Of a stretch of 64,000 nucleotides of DNA, positions 41,959 to 60,444 are shown piece after piece. Where the stretch lies: positions 274,547-338,546 of the forward strand of contig QKYT01000048.1 in the NCBI GenBank assembly GCA_003550305.1. The letters are read 5' to 3'. This DNA is from Glomus cerebriforme (lineage: Eukaryota > Glomeromycota > Glomeromycetes > Glomerales > Glomeraceae). A program made the position numbers and the translations under genes. Within the stretch, counting starts at the first letter, position 1, and each line of letters starts with the position of its first letter. A model generated the notes under the pieces. That model was not told the origin of the DNA. It did not search any database and saw nothing but the letters and a program-made list of their open reading frames with translations.

Positions 41959-42882
41959 ATGTCGGAATACATTTTTGACGAATCATTAATTTCAACCGAG
42001 GTCCAAGACACGTTATCATCCAATTTAAAGTTAAGACCACTCGCAAAGGATGATTTTGATAAAGGTTTGAATTATTCCTTGTGTGTTTGAATTAAAAGCT
42101 CAAGCTAAGGCTAGTTTTGATTTTGAAGAAATGATAGAAATTTAATTATCTATAAAAGTAATTATCACACGAAAAATTTGACGCAGTAACCTTTTTATAG
42201 GAATATTTGATTGTTTGGAACAACTTTCAATTACCGGAGATATTTCACAAAAAAAATTTGTTGGTATGCTTACAAAAATATCCTACGAATTCGGTTTGAT
42301 TGTTTTTTTTAAAGGATATTTTTTTTCTTGATTATTTAATAGAACGATTTGAAGAAATGAAAAAAGCTGGCGGATACTATACAATCGCTATTGAGGATGA
42401 AGATCAAGGAAAGATTGTAGGTCTAGGAACTTTATTTGTGGAAATGAAATTTCTAAGGAACTGCGGAAATGTAAGTAAAGTTGATGTGTTTCTGATTACG
42501 TAAGTTCCTTTTGGTTATATTATATTGTATAAATCACGTAAAGGCAGGACATATAGAAGATATTGTTGTACACGATTCGCAAAGAGGAAAGAATCTCGGG
42601 AGAAGGTAAGAGAACTTTATATTGATATTTTGTTATTTAACACTTATAAAAAAAAATTTCGATTCTAGAATCATTGAACAACTTAAATACCTTGGCAAAG
42701 AACTTGGATGTTATAAATTAATTTTGAATTGTAACGAAAAGAATATTCCTTTTTATGAGAAATGTGGATTAACTGTAAAAGATGTGCAAATGACTTTGTA
42801 CAATGATGTAAAGAAAGAAGACTTGGAGGTCGGAAATTGTGCATCTCCAAAAACAAAAGCACTAAATATCAATGGCGCATAA
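41959..42882 (+). CDS. GNA1: Glucosamine-6-phosphate N-acetyltransferase
   Basis: Acetylates glucosamine 6-phosphate with acetyl-CoA, a step on the way to UDP-GlcNAc and therefore chitin. Five exons, 41959-42064, 42201-42263, 42343-42470, 42544-42605 and 42669-42882, give 190 residues. GNAT fold: LKLRPLAKDDFDKGIFDCLE, a substrate strand YYTIAIEDEDQGKIVGLGTL, motif A GHIEDIVVHDSQRGKNLGRR with the acetyl-CoA loop QRGKNLG, and motif B KLILNCNEKNIPFYEKCGL. The last 30 residues (KKEDLEVGNCASPKTKALN) are a lineage extension past the usual 160 residues. It converges on the pallidin-like gene, 95 bp between stops. Confidence 0.95.
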
Positions 42883-42977
42883 TTTAATTTGCAAATATAG
42901 ATACTTAGAAATTTTAGACATTTTTTCATAATTTAATATTGATTTTTAATAAATTATTTAATATACCTCAAACTTTT

Positions 42978-43880
42978 TTATTCTTCTTCAATATTTTCAA
43001 TAGATTTATCTTTTGTAGCTTCAATTTTACTTTCAACTACTGAAGAAGACGAAGACGAACTAAATTCAATTTCTCTTCTAACAATTTTTTCCTTTCCTTT
43101 CCCTTTTTCTTTTGTTTTTTCTTTTTTCTTTTTCTTGAGTATTTTTGTTGAAACAATAACAGCTTCGGGAATAGGAGGAGGATTATGTTCCACAACTTTA
43201 GCAGCCAAAACTGTTTGATCAAAAGTTCTTTCTCGTTTTTGTATTTCAGCAATTTGAGCCAATTGCTGCTCTTTCATTATTTTAAGTTGAGCAACTCGCT
43301 GTTTTAAATTTTTAGAACGTGATAGCATTGATATCATCGTATTACGTATGTATTGAAGTTTTCCGTGATATTGGGAAATTTTTGAGAACTTTTAAATTAC
43401 ATAAAAAAAGTGAAATAAAAAAATTATCTAAGAATTTCTTTTTTTATTTTTTATTTTTACTTATACTAAAAGACGAAATACAGACACTTAATGCTATATA
43501 CTCGTAATTATCTTGATTTTCCATTCTCGTATTTGTTGTTCTCATTTCTTCCAAGAGAAGTTTTTGTTTCTTTCTATTAAGATAAATAAGTTCAAGGAAA
43601 TTAACTATAAGAATTTTAATTATCATACAACTTTAATAACTTACTCTAATTCTTGTAATTGTTCTTCAACTTGCGTTAAAGTTGGTATGAAATGAGCTAA
43701 AAATCCTTCGGACAACAACGGAATAGCAGGATTAATTTTTTCCGATAATTCCATTTCTCTAGGACTTTTTATGTTTCGATCTGATGTATTTTCCGAAAAA
43801 AGATTAGATGAAGCGTCAGACACTACAAAATCAAGAAGTGTTAAAGCTGCTGTCTCGATACTTAAGGTATCATTAGACAT
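42978..43880 (-). CDS. BLOC-1 subunit 6 (pallidin)-like protein
   Basis: Coiled-coil subunit of the endosomal BLOC-1 complex. Exon 1, 43880-43645, includes SEGFLAHFIPTLTQVEEQLQ, which matches the pallidin start of helix. Exon 2 is 43573-43486 (KKQKLLLEEMRTTNTRMENQ). Exon 3, 43388-42978, has FSKISQYHGKLQYIRNTMIS and SKNLKQRVAQLKIMKEQQLA, matching the metazoan pattern YHxKLxxIRxxMxxLxxxxxxLKxRA. Total 244 residues. The exon 2 donor is uncertain: frame requires agt|gtctgt, a weak site. The C-terminal 80 residues are not in animal pallidin: a Lys/Glu block (KKKKKEKTKEKGKGKEK), then Ser-rich and acidic. It diverges from the V-ATPase gene with 172 bp between starts. Confidence 0.78.
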
Positions 43881-44052
43881 TTTCAAACTGAAGAAAACGC
43901 GTGAAAAAAATGGGCGTTAACTGATAAGTGATTGATAAGATCCTCTAGATTTATTGGTTGGCATGAGTAACCATATAAATAGAACCAAGGAATTTTCTCA
44001 AATAATCTAGTTTTTTAACCTTTTATTTTATTTTATTTTATTTTTTTTAACA

Positions 44053-45025
44053 ATGGCAACGATTGCTTGCCCAGTTTTTGCGCCATTCTTTGGTTTTGGA
44101 GGAGTTGCTGCTGCAGTACGTATTATAAATAATATTTCAAGTATTTCTTTCTTTCCTTTTTTTTTTTTTTACACTTTTTAACTTTACTCTGTCGCCATAA
44201 ATTATAAGATGATAATCAGCTGTAAGTTTAAAATAATTGTTCTATATTATTCAATCAAGTTCCGCTTTATTAATATAATTCTATAAAAAAAGCAATTGGA
44301 GCTGCCTATGGAACTGCAAAAGCAGGAATTGGTATTGCTGGTGCTGGTACATTTCGACCGGAACTAATTATGAAGGTAGTTTTGTTCACATTACTTTAAT
44401 CTTTTCTTTCAATTTGGATATTCAATTCTTAATAATTATTTTAGTCACTTTTACCAGTTGTTATGGCTGGTATTATTGCTGTTTATGGTCTTGTAATGGC
44501 AGTTTTAATAACAGGATCTAGTATGTATTTTTAAGTTATTAAGTCATTGTTATAGATCTTTTATACCAATTTAAAATAAACGTTTGATTTACATTTTTAG
44601 TGTCACCAAATTCTGATTATTCATTATTTACGTAAGTTTTACGATAATATTTTATATTTGATAATTTATAGAGTTAAATTTTTTTCTCTTTGAACTAAGT
44701 TCCAATTTAATATTTGACAATAAAGTGGATTTCTTCATATGGGTTCTGGACTTGGTGTTGGACTTTCCGGATTAGCAGCAGGATATACTATTGGTATAGT
44801 CGGTGATGCTGTAAGTTTTTTCCCAATTCAAGTTTTCCTTACCAGTTAATTCCTTTCTAATAAAAAAATTTTTTTAAGTGTGTAAGAGCTCATGCGCAGC
44901 AAACAAAACTCTTTGTAACTATGGTATTGATATTAATTTTTGCAGAAGTATTAGGTCTTTATGGTTTAATTGTTGGTTTAATATTAAATACTAAAGCAGA
45001 CAATAACTGTCAATTATATAATTGA
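44053..45025 (+). CDS. V-ATPase proteolipid subunit (c or c')
   Basis: Membrane rotor subunit that carries protons through the vacuolar ATPase Vo sector. Seven exons, 44053-44115, 44209-44221 (13 nt), 44293-44375, 44445-44520, 44601-44631, 44726-44810 and 44879-45025, give 165 residues with four membrane helices. [73 protein letters not shown] and [18 protein letters not shown] are the family signatures. The proton-carrying Glu is Glu140 in helix 4. The loop [14 protein letters not shown] resembles yeast Vma11 (c') as much as Vma3 (c), so the paralogue is not decided. The 13-nt micro-exon supplies MIIS and restores the exact family spacing between FFG and GAAYGTA. Confidence 0.93.
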
Positions 45026-45445
45026 TCCTTTTCAATCGTGTTTATTTTATTTTATTTAATACGTGTAACCTTGACTTTTGTAATAACATTTCATTATTTA
45101 ATATATCTGATATGTTAACTTCTAAAGTTTAATATTGGGAGGTAATTGGCTTGTAATTAATAAAAATATATTAATTATTGAAGAGAAGATAGGATTATAA
45201 TTAATTCATCAAATATCAAAAGTATGCATTATTTTTCAAAGCGTTTTTGACCTTATAATAATTATTTCAATGGTTAAAAATGTTCAGGAATAATGCAAGA
45301 AAGAATAATCTCTTACTTTAATGTACTACCATATAATGTTTTTTAATTATCCATATTTGGTATCAAACAAAGTATACATTATATATTTAACCGTTGATAA
45401 TATTTATTCGGCTCTTTATTTTTCCCCTTAAAGCTTCAAAAAGAA
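45026..45445. other. Convergent spacer V-ATPase / SPF27
   Basis: AT-rich 3' untranslated sequence for both genes; no gene. Confidence 0.4.
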
Positions 45446-46555
45446 TCAACCTTCTTTTTGATTATTTTCATTTTCAGCAGCTTTTTCTTCATTATTCACG
45501 CCCAATGACGCTCTAAGCTGTTGTTCATATAATTTCAATTGCTGCACTTCAACTTCTAATGAAGCGCAAGCGACTTCTACTTGAAGAGTTTGGCCAATCA
45601 TCTCTGTCCATTTATTATTCAACTCCTCAATTTTATTCCCTGTTTGGAGCTATTTATATATATTTCCAGCAAAGAGAAAGGATATAATAACATTAGGAAT
45701 ATGATACAATTTTTTAATTCGTTCTCAAATGATATTTACCCACCTGTTCAGCTTTTCTCTGTTTATTCAAATCTAAAATGTTCTGTTTATATTCTTCCAA
45801 AGTCTTTTGATACTGCTGCAATTCATTTTCTAATTGATAATTATGAAGTCTCCAAGCATTAGCACCATATTTTTGTAATAATTCCAAATTGAACATTCTT
45901 AGAGAAATAAAGATAAATTGGTTATTCTCTTATTTACTTAAGAACCATATTTTTTTTTCTTCATGAATTACCGTAAATTTTGATGTTGTAATTGTGCTTT
46001 AGAATTATCTACAGCTTTATTCCATGCTTCTTGATCTTCTTTATTTTCAGGTTCTGCTAATTTATATCGATTTATATCCATCTCGGCAATGGGTTTACCT
46101 TGTTGAACACGTTGATATTCCGTTGCAAGAACAGGTGAATTCTAAATTAAGAGGGATAAGAAAATAATATAGAATTGACTAGTTGTTTCTAATTTTCACA
46201 CTATCTCAAAACTTTATTTTAAACATAACACCTACTTTGAAGAATTCGAAATTTGCTGGAAAATGCAATGTTTGATCACGTTTTAAGCTAACTGGACGTT
46301 TCCTCATCTCTTGTTCAACAAGTTTATCAACTTTTGCTCGCATTCCTTTTACGTAATAAAATAATTCGTAAATATAGATAGCAATACTAATAGATAATCA
46401 CTTTAAATGTAATTTACCATCGAAATCAATTTCCTGGTCAAAGTCTTAAAGCAGGAAAAAAAAATTAGTTACACGTAAAAAAAGTTCTGAATTTTGACAA
46501 AAAGTTACATGGTAATGAATCTATTAAAACATCGGGACGTTCGTTTGTATCCATC
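45446..46555 (-). CDS. BCAS2: Pre-mRNA splicing factor SPF27 (BCAS2/Cwf7)
   Basis: Helical subunit of the Prp19 (NineTeen) complex that activates the spliceosome. Six exons, 46555-46510, 46444-46418 (27 nt), 46345-46236, 46141-45972, 45897-45744 and 45649-45446, give 236 residues. The N-terminus DVLIDSLPYFDQEID matches the family VDALPYFDQ. QGKPIAEMDINRYKL, EAWNKAVDNSKAQLQHQNLR, LELLQKYGANAWRLHNYQLE and ILDLNKQRKAEQLQTGNKIE follow the animal BCAS2 order. The C-terminal half is coiled coil with an acidic end. The intron-rich genome makes such a factor expected. It diverges from Pik1 with 217 bp between starts. Confidence 0.93.
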
Positions 46556-46772
46556 TTGAATAATTTTTTCAAATAACGAGAAAATTTGAGGAGTTTAAAA
46601 AATCAGGATAAGTCATGTGACTTATTAAAAAAAATTCGACATGTGATATTTTGATATATTAAATCTTTGCTGGGTAGCCTCACTAAATGTCAGTTTCATA
46701 ATTTGACATGTTTTCGCTCTAATTTTGGAGAAAGTCGATTATAATACAGATTAATATAACTAAAGTCTGATA
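46556..46772. promoter_or_regulatory. Divergent promoter SPF27 / Pik1 with CATGTG sites
   Basis: 217 bp between opposite starts. Contains the near-palindrome aagtcatgtgactt at 46,610-46,623 and gacatgtgatat at 46,638-46,649, both E-box-like. Confidence 0.5.
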
Positions 46773-51182
<4,410 letters not shown>

Positions 51183-51636
51183 TGGACAAGAAAAGGTCAG
51201 ACCTTTGGTTTTCTTTTGTATTAGATGTGTAAAAAAATATATATATATATATATATTTAGACATTGAAATAATTTTGGTTTTTACCTGCAAAAATTTGGA
51301 AATTACCAAATTTATTTATTTTTATGTATAATATTCTTATCTTTGCTTACAAAAATATTATCAAAAATATTATTTATATTATTTGTAAATTCAAATTTAT
51401 TATATAATAATACTCAATTGGTAATTGTCATTTTTTTTGGAAGGCTCCCTTTTTAATGATTTTGAGATATATTTATAAATTACTATTTACAAGCAAAATA
51501 AAGGTCAAATAGCTGCTTGATATTATTATGTTACTTGACAGATTTATTTAATAATTTCAACAAGATTTTATTAGTTAAAATTAATTTCATAATATAGATA
51601 GGTGAATTATAACTTTTTTTCCAGAAAAATGCATAT
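51183..51636. other. Convergent spacer Pik1 / unknown nuclear-type protein
   Basis: AT-rich; includes a TA dinucleotide tract (51,238-51,258) and direct repeats of tatcaaaaatatta near 51,358. No gene. Confidence 0.45.
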
Positions 51637-52780
51637 TTATCCAATAGTATTACGCCCACGAACCTTTCTTGCTTTTATTACGGGAGATTGCTTATCATTA
51701 TGAATCACAATATCTTCATTATCATCATTCTCTTGGTCAGGTACTTGTTCATCTGGTTGAATAATCTTTTTAGAAGTTTTAGCTGCAGAGCGAACAGTTC
51801 GATTGAGTCTATTAGATGATTTCTTGGTTGACTTTTGTGGTGTATTAACAGGTGTTCTGTGTGGTGTACTAACAGTAGCCGGTTTTTTGTTTTTTCCTTT
51901 TTTATTAGTATCCTGTTTATTATTTATTTCATCTTCGTCATCTTCGTCATCTGGTAATTTATCCGTCCAAAATTTAGCATTTAAAGCGGAATCGAATTGC
52001 TTGTAATATTTATTTTCGGAATAATCAATTCTTTTTTCTTTTGACTCACGATTAGGTAATCTTTTTCTACGAATTCTTTTATTACTTCGAACATCTTGAG
52101 AATCTGATGACGAAACATTAGAATAATCATCATCACTAGATAATTTTCTTGACGATCTTTTTCTTGTTGGTGTAGACAAAGATTTTCTTCTTTTAGGTTC
52201 ATTATCATCATCTAATCTTGTAAAAAAATAATCTTGAAATTCATGAAAATAATGATTTTCAGAATAATCGATTTTTTGTGTAGCTGCAGCTCGCGGTGGA
52301 AGTTTTTTACGACCTCCATAGTATGGTTTTTCATGTTCGATTAGTTCTGATGACGAAGTAGGATCGGATGTTTCTTTTTCTTCTTCATCAACCTCTTTTT
52401 CATCCTCTAATTGATATTCATCATCATCCTCTTCTTTTTCATCCTAAAATTGAATAAATTATTTAATTATTTTTCCAGAAAAAAAAATTAGGATAAGTTA
52501 TAAATACTACTTCTGAATTTGAGGTTTCCGCAACATTGTCATCATAAATCATTATTTGAATATTATCACTATCATCCTTCTTTGGTCGACTAGTTTTCCT
52601 ACGAGTCTTGGGCATAGGATTATTACTTTCTACTATATCATTAACATCTTCCCCGTGAGTTTTTTCTATCACAGCCTCTATGTCCTTTTCCTCACGAGTT
52701 TTTGTTTTTGAAGTCTTACGAGCTTCAGATTCTTCCGGTTTTTGATTCCTAACTTGTTTTCTTTTAACTCTCGGTTTCAT
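51637..52780 (-). CDS. Unknown charged protein with duplicated IDYSEN motif
   Basis: Two exons, 52780-52508 and 52443-51637, joined by a 64-bp intron (gtattt...attttag), give 359 residues. I recognise no known family. The protein is rich in Lys/Arg and Asp/Glu. It has a basic AT-hook-like N-terminus (MKPRVKRKQVRN; KTRRKTSRPKKDD), an acidic block (DEKEEDDDEYQLEDEKEVDE) and basic blocks (KRKSL-type, NKRIRRKRLPNRESKEKR) that look like nuclear localisation signals. A motif occurs twice: KIDYSENHYFHEFQDYFF and RIDYSENKYYKQFDSALN, each after a basic run. A Thr-Pro-rich segment (STPHRTPVNTPQKSTKKSS) resembles CDK target sites. A nuclear or chromatin role is inference. Confidence 0.75.
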
Positions 52781-53005
52781 TATTATAATATATCAACAAA
52801 AAGAATATTTGTCATTTTTTTACATGGGAAAATTTGTATCCAATTTATTTAAATCACGTGAATATGACCTTTTAAGTTGTAACTCAAAAGCATAGCGATT
52901 AATTAATATATAAAATTGTTCAAATTTTAATATTATTTTACACACAAAAGTCATTATAATCAAAATCTAATTTAATAACCTAATATATATAATCTACATT
53001 TTTTT
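52781..53005. promoter_or_regulatory. Upstream region with TCACGTGA
   Basis: tcacgtga at 52,854-52,861, about 75 bp upstream of the unknown gene start. The rest is the 3' side of the polymerase delta gene. Confidence 0.45.
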
Positions 53006-55211
53006 TCAAAAGAAAGTTGAAGGAAAATATGTAGTATGACATTTTAGATTATTTAAGTTTAAAAAAACTACAATTCCACTTTCTGCAAATGATGGTAATA
53101 AAATAATTCGTGTAAATTGTTGTTCAGGACCTAAATTTCAGATAAAAACAATTATTTTAAAATGAAAAATGGTAAAATAAATGAACCTTTTTTTTTTTTT
53201 TTTACCTTTTACTAATTTTGTAGCAAATTCTTTTTGATTACCAATAAAATATACATCAGGCATTTTGTCGATTATAAAAGGATCGACATCTTTAAATGGA
53301 AAACACCCTAAATATTTAAATAAAATTAGTTGTATTATTACTGAGGAAATTTTTTCTCTCTTTATACGTTAATTTCAAAGAATTAATAAAGCCACAATTA
53401 TTTACGATGAAGTGATTTTTATGGGGAATGATGAATTAGTGACTGTGTAAATCAATTACTACTCACAAAGTGTGTCGGGAGCCGAGGGAGCCATATGTCT
53501 CCAATGTAATGTACGTTCTGCAATAATAAGTCTATCTTCAATTTCTATGTACTTGTATATATCATCAATAGTTTGACCAGATGTACCAAGAAAACTACAG
53601 AACAGAAACCTTAATATTTTCTTTTTAAAAGGTAACATTTTTTAAACATACCTACCTGACATCATCAAATTCACACCAATAGGGATTAGTAACGGGATAA
53701 AAATTTGGATTTCTTCCAACCTTAGGAAGTAAATTAGAAAGAATTGGTTGTTGAGGCAATGTTGAATCAGCTGGATCATTTTTACCCGGCATAATATGAA
53801 CGGGTAATAATGAACATAATCTTTCTAGGAAATCATCTAATTGATTAAGTGGTTCCGCGTCGTATAGTGAATTATCATATCCATATTTTTTCTATATAAA
53901 AATATATTTAGTTTCATACATGTATATATATATACACACACATGTATATTATAATTTTACCTGTTTTCTTTCATCAGGAATTGGTTTAACAACTGCCAGG
54001 CTATTACCAGCAATTATTATCCGCGCTATTTTCGAAGATATATTTTTTTGTTCCTATAAAGGAATTGTTTTTAATACCTAAGAAATTTTTTTTTAAAATT
54101 TAAAAAGCTTTTGAAGAAATTTACCGGAAAACTTCCAAGTTCACCGGTAAAGTATTCCAACATTATTTGTAATCTTGTTTCCGAAACGCCATTCGCGCCA
54201 ATATTTAATCCACTTATCAGTGCCACATATTTATCATCATCTCCATCTTTAATATATTAAACCAATTTTAAATATGAGTATCAATTTTTCCTAAAAAAAG
54301 TTTAAAAAAGACAAATTTATAAAACAAACCTATATCCATCTGTATCATTGGAGAAATTTGTTCAGGAAGTCCAGCGATACAAATATCTGATACTTCAAAA
54401 TCTCCTTGAGAATTTTCCTTTCCTAAAACTGACATAATAATTCCTGAAACTATTATTTCTTCTTTCAATCTATCACCTATAATCTTTATTCTACCAGAAT
54501 CATCTTCTAGCCAAAATTCATCTGTATTACTACAATATTTCTCTTTTAAAGGTGGAGCAGGATCCCAATTCTAAAATTGGGATCGCGTTAATATATGCTC
54601 TAAAATCAACTTAATAAATTGGCAAAATCAAAATATTATTTACTTACATTTCTAGATAATTCAGCAAGAATATTAGGCTTGTTTTGCATTTCCATATAAA
54701 CAGTTCCAACAAGATAACAAAGTTCATTAGATTTTACATTCAATATTTTATTAACATGTTTTGCTACAAATTAAAAATTCGTCATATTAATAAATATAAA
54801 ATTACAATCAAACTTTATAACTAATAGATCTAATAGATAATTACCATAATCATTCCATTTTTTTCTGGCAGCTTCTAATATAATAGGACTTAATTCAGTA
54901 TATCTAACAAAATAAATGTGAGCAAAGTGTGAATAGGAATTTTTTTTAATAAGTAATTTATCATGATATTCTGGCATATCGTTATAGGTTACTTCTGCGC
55001 GACTTATTTCGACTGATTCTTCATTATCAGTTTTTGACAACGATAATAAATATTCAACGGGACTATTTCAAATAAAAATAAAAAATCAATACATATATAT
55101 ACTTTTATATAAAATACTAACAAAAGTTCATTATTTAATACTGGTAAAGTACATGTCAGAAGTTGAGCCTTCAACCGGAAATGTAGATGTTTCATTTTCT
55201 TCACTTTCCAT
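53006..55211 (-). CDS. POLD2: DNA polymerase delta small subunit (POLD2/Cdc1)
   Basis: Regulatory B-subunit of replicative DNA polymerase delta. Ten exons, 55211-55153, 55062-54845, 54763-54648, 54570-54330, 54246-54125, 54053-53961, 53891-53656, 53594-53467, 53307-53206 and 53130-53006, join in frame to 479 residues. An OB-fold part (VNKILNVKSNELCYLVGTVY, FWLEDDSGRIKIIGD) precedes the inactive phosphoesterase-like domain: DKYVALISGLNIG, ARIIIAGNSLAV, PVHIMPGKNDPADSTLPQQP, VTNPYWCEFDDVSFLGTSGQ, MAPSAPDTL and KMPDVYFIGNQKEF, all in family order. The first donor (at|gtactt) is chosen from phase and is the least certain join. The Gly of the common APDTLGC is Trp here because of the exon junction. 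Confidence 0.94.
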
Positions 55212-55340
55212 ATTTTTTAAGGAATTTAAGAAATTTCCAATATTAATAATGAGCGACGCGTCAAATCTAAAATTAAAAGATTATCATTATCCAATCAATT
55301 TTATTCTTAAATCATGTGATTAAATGTGATTAAATTATTA
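55212..55340. promoter_or_regulatory. POLD2 promoter with ATCATGTGAT palindrome
   Basis: atcatgtgat at 55,311-55,320, about 100 bp before the start, repeated in part just after (aaatgtgatt). Also aatgagcgacgcgtcaaat at 55,247-55,265: the acgcgt core is an MluI-box (MCB/MBF) site, which fungi place before S-phase replication genes. Confidence 0.6.
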
Positions 55341-56749
55341 TGTACCAGTAAAAAAAAAAAAAAAATGAAATTTAGAAACCTTTTTTTTTTTTTACCGGTT
55401 TTTTCTGTATAAAATAAAGATTTGTTATAAACCAACAACAACATATAGGCAAGTTTGAGCTTCCACTAGGAAACAAATGAAATATATTGAAAGAGGATTT
55501 TGATGTGAGTATTTAATACAATGATCAGTTGGAAATAAATTTTTATTTTATTTTTTTTTGTAAGATATGGTGAAAAAATGAAAGAAGTTTTTTATTTAAA
55601 GCTGAAATGAGAAGAAACTGGATTGGAATTTCCCTTCACAAAATGAACTACAGCTTATTAAGTGATGGGTTTTCAAATCGCTTCTGAAAACATTTAAACT
55701 TCATCTTTCGTTATAATATTTGACCTTTTTTTGTCTGATATTCGCTAACAAACTTTCCTTTTTGGAGGAGGGTTGGTTTGCTTGAGTTTTGGACTTGAAG
55801 AAAGTTGAATACTATAGAAAGGGAGCGAGAATATCAAAAGTTGATTTGATTTAAGAAATATGACCACTTTTTACTTGATCTTATTTGATCAGCTATTAAA
55901 TAAACAATTCATTGAAAGTCTTTTTATATTCCAGTTCTAACAAATTTAACAAATTTTTTTATCAATTTATAACTTTGGTGAATAACAAATTATCAAATCG
56001 ACTATTGGTAAGATATTATTTATTTATTTTTATTCTTAAAAAATTCGGAGCACGTGATATTTCTTATATACATTACTTTTTCTCTTTACCCGCTTAAAAT
56101 ATAACACAACAATTCTTATTATAGGAATTCACATGTCATGAGATAATCGTTTTTAGGTAAAAAGAAAGAAATGAAAATGAAAATTTATTAAATTAATTGT
56201 TTTAGTATATTATATGATGAAATAAATAAATAAAAAATCCTAATAAATTATTAAAGTGAAGAAAATACAAAGAAGAAATGATTTAATTTGAATTTAGCTT
56301 ATTTTATTATTTTTTTTTTTCTTTTCTATTAGTCGGGGATATAGCAAATAGAATATCTGTATAAAAGCTGTATACATAAATGTTTACTAAAGTTGTATAA
56401 AAAATATATATTCACACATTACATACTTTGCCCAAATCCATAAAAGATTATCCCAAATCAAAAAAAAAAAAAAAATAGAATATATATAAAAAATTTGCTA
56501 CTGCAAACTACATCTTATAACTCCATTAATAATAATAACTCCAACCCACCCACTAACAAATTTCCCTGAACCGGCGATGGGAAAAAGTAAAAACAAATTA
56601 TGCACCTTTTTTTTTTTGTTTGAAGCTGAAAAAAAAAATTATTTGAACAAATTTAATAATAATAATATGTGAAACCGTACAAGATATATTCCTAAGGATC
56701 TCTTATTTTATTATAATTACTGTATAATTAATTTAATAATATTATTACT
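55341..56749. other. Long intergenic region POLD2 / Arf
   Basis: No credible gene; the open frame at 55912-56097 lacks coding features. Positions 56,100-56,749 are likely the long 3' untranslated region of the Arf gene, with many A/T tracts. Confidence 0.4.
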
Positions 56750-59365
<2,616 letters not shown>

Positions 59366-59684
59366 TACCGTATATAGCGGGCCACAGTACCCCGGGTATC
59401 TTGCAAAAATCGGGGGTTTGACCCTGTACCCCCGGGTACTAAATAAAACCTAAAAATTCCGTATTTTGCGAATATCTCACGATATACCGGTCCAATTTGA
59501 ACGATCTTTTTTTTATTATGAAGAGCTCAATGAGAGCTATCAAACAAAAAAAAGATGGCTCAAATCTGATCACTGGATCACGAGATAATTGTAAAATATC
59601 CCCCCAGATACTATACAATTCTATTAAATTTTTCAAGAGGGGTACTATGCATAGGGGGGGTACTATGGCCCGTGATATACGGTA
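59366..59684. mobile_element. 319-bp foldback MITE with TACCGTATA ends
   Basis: The left end taccgtatatagcgggccac is the inverted match of the right end (read in reverse: taccgtatatcacgggccat), followed on both sides by agtacccc. The inverted match continues with substitutions through almost the whole element to a centre near 59,530 (agctc-aatga-gagct), so the element is one long hairpin. TA at both ends points to a Tc1/mariner-type MITE. It shares its terminal word with the element at 3696-4017. Open frames inside on both strands (59439-59685) are products of the hairpin, not genes. Confidence 0.8.
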
Positions 59685-60150
59685 GTTTCAGTTGATTTGA
59701 TTCTAATAAATAACTATTAAAAACTTGTATTCAAAAAACAAAATTTACTCTAAAGATAATTAGTAAAAACAGTCTTTCATTTACCTTAAAGTATAAATTT
59801 GTTCAAATTCATTAAAGTTCAATATTATCCAAATTTTAAAATTTTAATTTAAAGAAAATGAAAATAAAATATTAATAAATATTTCATTAAAATAACTATA
59901 AAAAATTAAAGCTATACCTTTAAAATAAAAGTCTAAAATCTACAAAAGAAAAAAATATATTAGTAAAATACTTCAAAAAAAAAACTAAAAAAAATAAAAC
60001 CTTTTGAAATAAAAAAAAAAAAAAAATAGTAAAATATTCTATTAAAGAAAATAAAAAAAAAACTCTTTTAAAATTCTTATTTTTGAAATAATATAAATAG
60101 TATTCAGAAAACTATAGACTTATAAAAAAAGAAAATTGAAATATTATTAT

Positions 60151-60374
60151 AGTTTGCAAAAATCTGTGATTAGTAAAAATAATTATGTATTAAAAATAAT
60201 CATGATTATTTTGATTATTTTGTATTACTAACTTTTCAGGTTATTTACATGTTTAACATTATACATATAAATTGAGTCAGCTGATGATTCAAAAAGTCAG
60301 TAATCAAAATAATCAAAATAATCATGATTATTTTTAACAATGATTATTTTTACAATCACAGATTTTTGCAAACT
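60151..60374. mobile_element. 224-bp MITE with about 75-bp inverted repeats
   Basis: The left end agtttgcaaaaatctgtgat is the exact inverse of the right end atcacagatttttgcaaact. The match runs on through the aataatcatgattatttt segments. The central part is about 75 bp. Confidence 0.8.
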
Positions 60375-60444
60375 GCTAAAATTTATTTATTTTTACTTTT
60401 GAATATTAATAAATTTAAAGAAAAAATTTATTTAATACATCCTT

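Noticed and set aside
43486..43573. Alternative donor ga|gtatat for exon 2 of the pallidin-like gene
   Set aside because: Better splice consensus, but it shifts exon 3 into a frame with an early stop; the weak phase-0 donor was preferred.
59439..59685. Open frames on both strands at 59.5 kb
   Set aside because: Both fall inside the foldback MITE; the symmetry of the hairpin creates mirror open frames.
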